A program made the translations under genes and the position numbers. The notes under the pieces are model-generated. The model was not told where the DNA came from. It ran no database searches and saw only the letters and a program-made list of their open reading frames with translations. A DNA stretch of 20,239 nt from a virus. The stretch lies in IMG/VR virus record IMGVR_UViG_3300024518_001002, positions 1-20,239 of that record, one strand, 5' to 3'. The number at the start of each line of letters is the position of its first letter. Within the stretch, counting starts at the first letter, position 1. Below are positions 19,799-20,239 of this stretch, piece by piece.

Positions 19799-20169
19799 TG
19801 GGTAGCGCTAATATACAAGCAAAGGTTAAACGTGGTTTAGCTAAGGCTATTAATAAAACCGGCTCATCTACTAGCGAGAAAGTTTATATTGTTAAAGAGT
19901 TTGGTGGTAATAACGACCCACTTAACCCAGTAACGCCAACAGCGCAAACGCTCGAATTAGTTAACGCTATATTCACAGAGTACGATACTAATAGTATTGA
20001 TGGCAATATACAGGCAGGAGATAGAAAGCTTGTATCTAATAACGATGTACCTGTAGTGATTGGTGAAACGATTACACAAGGTTCAACGAGTTATATTGTG
20101 ATTGATGTAGATACTAAAGCGCCGACCTCTGATGTATTAGCTTATATTTCACAGGTAAGGGTTCAGTAA
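19798..20169 (+). CDS. Head-closure / neck-like protein, 123 aa
   Basis: A small beta protein: helix-like start (GSANIQAKVKRGLAKAINKT), then strands SEKVYIVKEFGG, LVNAIFTEYDTNSIDGNIQA, GDRKLVSNNDVPVVIGE and SYIVIDVDTKAPTSDVLAYI. This pattern matches SPP1 gp16/HK97 head-closure proteins, which seal the neck after packaging. The ATG overlaps the previous stop (TAATG) and the next gene does the same. Assigned by fold style and order. Confidence 0.72.
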   Translation: MGSANIQAKVKRGLAKAINKTGSSTSEKVYIVKEFGGNNDPLNPVTPTAQTLELVNAIFTEYDTNSIDGNIQAGDRKLVSNNDVPVVIGETITQGSTSYIVIDVDTKAPTSDVLAYISQVRVQ

Positions 20170-20239
20170 TGCCTTTAATTGGCCGCCAAGCTATCAATGA
20201 AGCTATCGAGGCTAAATACCTAGAAGCTAACGACAACAT
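20169..20239 (+). CDS. Next neck or tail gene, truncated by the window end
   Basis: The ATG overlaps the previous stop (TAATG) and the frame is open to the window edge: MPLIGRQAINEAIEAKYLEA and more. Only 23 residues are visible. In this gene order a tail-completion or tail-terminator protein is expected, but the visible part cannot confirm it. Confidence 0.6.
   Translation, partial: MPLIGRQAINEAIEAKYLEANDN

Overview
The window reads as one stretch of a tailed double-stranded DNA phage (or prophage) genome. It holds an ERF annealing protein, a YqaJ-type exonuclease, SSB, small and large terminase, a DUF4055-type portal, an SPP1 gp7/Mu F-like protein, scaffold, major capsid and neck proteins, packed in short and often overlapping genes. 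The DNA is visibly AT-rich, the Shine-Dalgarno sites are Gram-negative-like, and the SSB ends in the bacterial DDDIPF tip. Together with attC-like sites this suggests a gammaproteobacterial, possibly marine (Alteromonadales/Vibrionales-like) host; that is inference. No integrase, polymerase or lysin is seen, so lifestyle is undecided.

Left region (1-2418). Two unknown plus-strand genes (one with an HExxH zinc-protease-like motif) and two mini-genes run toward a leftward three-gene operon (2051 to 1584). That operon begins with a ribbon-helix-helix-like protein, and the two transcription units share a bidirectional terminator. The divergent control region (2052-2418) holds repeated AACCATAAAATA boxes, a promoter candidate, a hairpin, and a striking RNA-like element: a 22-bp stem enclosing a perfect tRNA T-arm.

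Recombination module (2419-4754). Two small genes, then ERF, YqaJ exonuclease and SSB form a compact recombination set.

Cassette-like module (4755-6600). Five small ORFs (lipoprotein, zinc-ribbon-like, acidic protein, DUF7448-like, basic peptide) alternate with imperfect inverted repeats whose architecture (TAAC/GTTA ends, unpaired spacer, L-box with an extra base, variable centre) matches integron attC sites. Stop codons fall in or just before the left TAAC box, and the next ORF starts about 20-40 bases after the right GTTA box. All full sites point the same way, and that way is opposite to the usual cassette polarity. This is the strongest unusual signal in the window.

Middle (6600-8160). 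An HNH-like and a PD-(D/E)xK nuclease-like protein are followed by a cluster of small membrane proteins, two of which overlap in different frames (lysis or envelope genes by inference).

Late structural region (8183-20239). A tail-spike-like protein with an SGNH/GQSN esterase domain, small structural candidates, terminase small and large subunits, portal, gp7-like protein, scaffold, major capsid and neck proteins. Two insertions interrupt it: a leftward pair of 53-aa genes between terL and portal, next to a perfect 17-bp palindrome over a promoter, and a self-contained unit (35-aa ORF plus 432-aa fibre-like protein) bracketed by two terminators with the same TTAATT loop. The window ends inside the next neck or tail gene.
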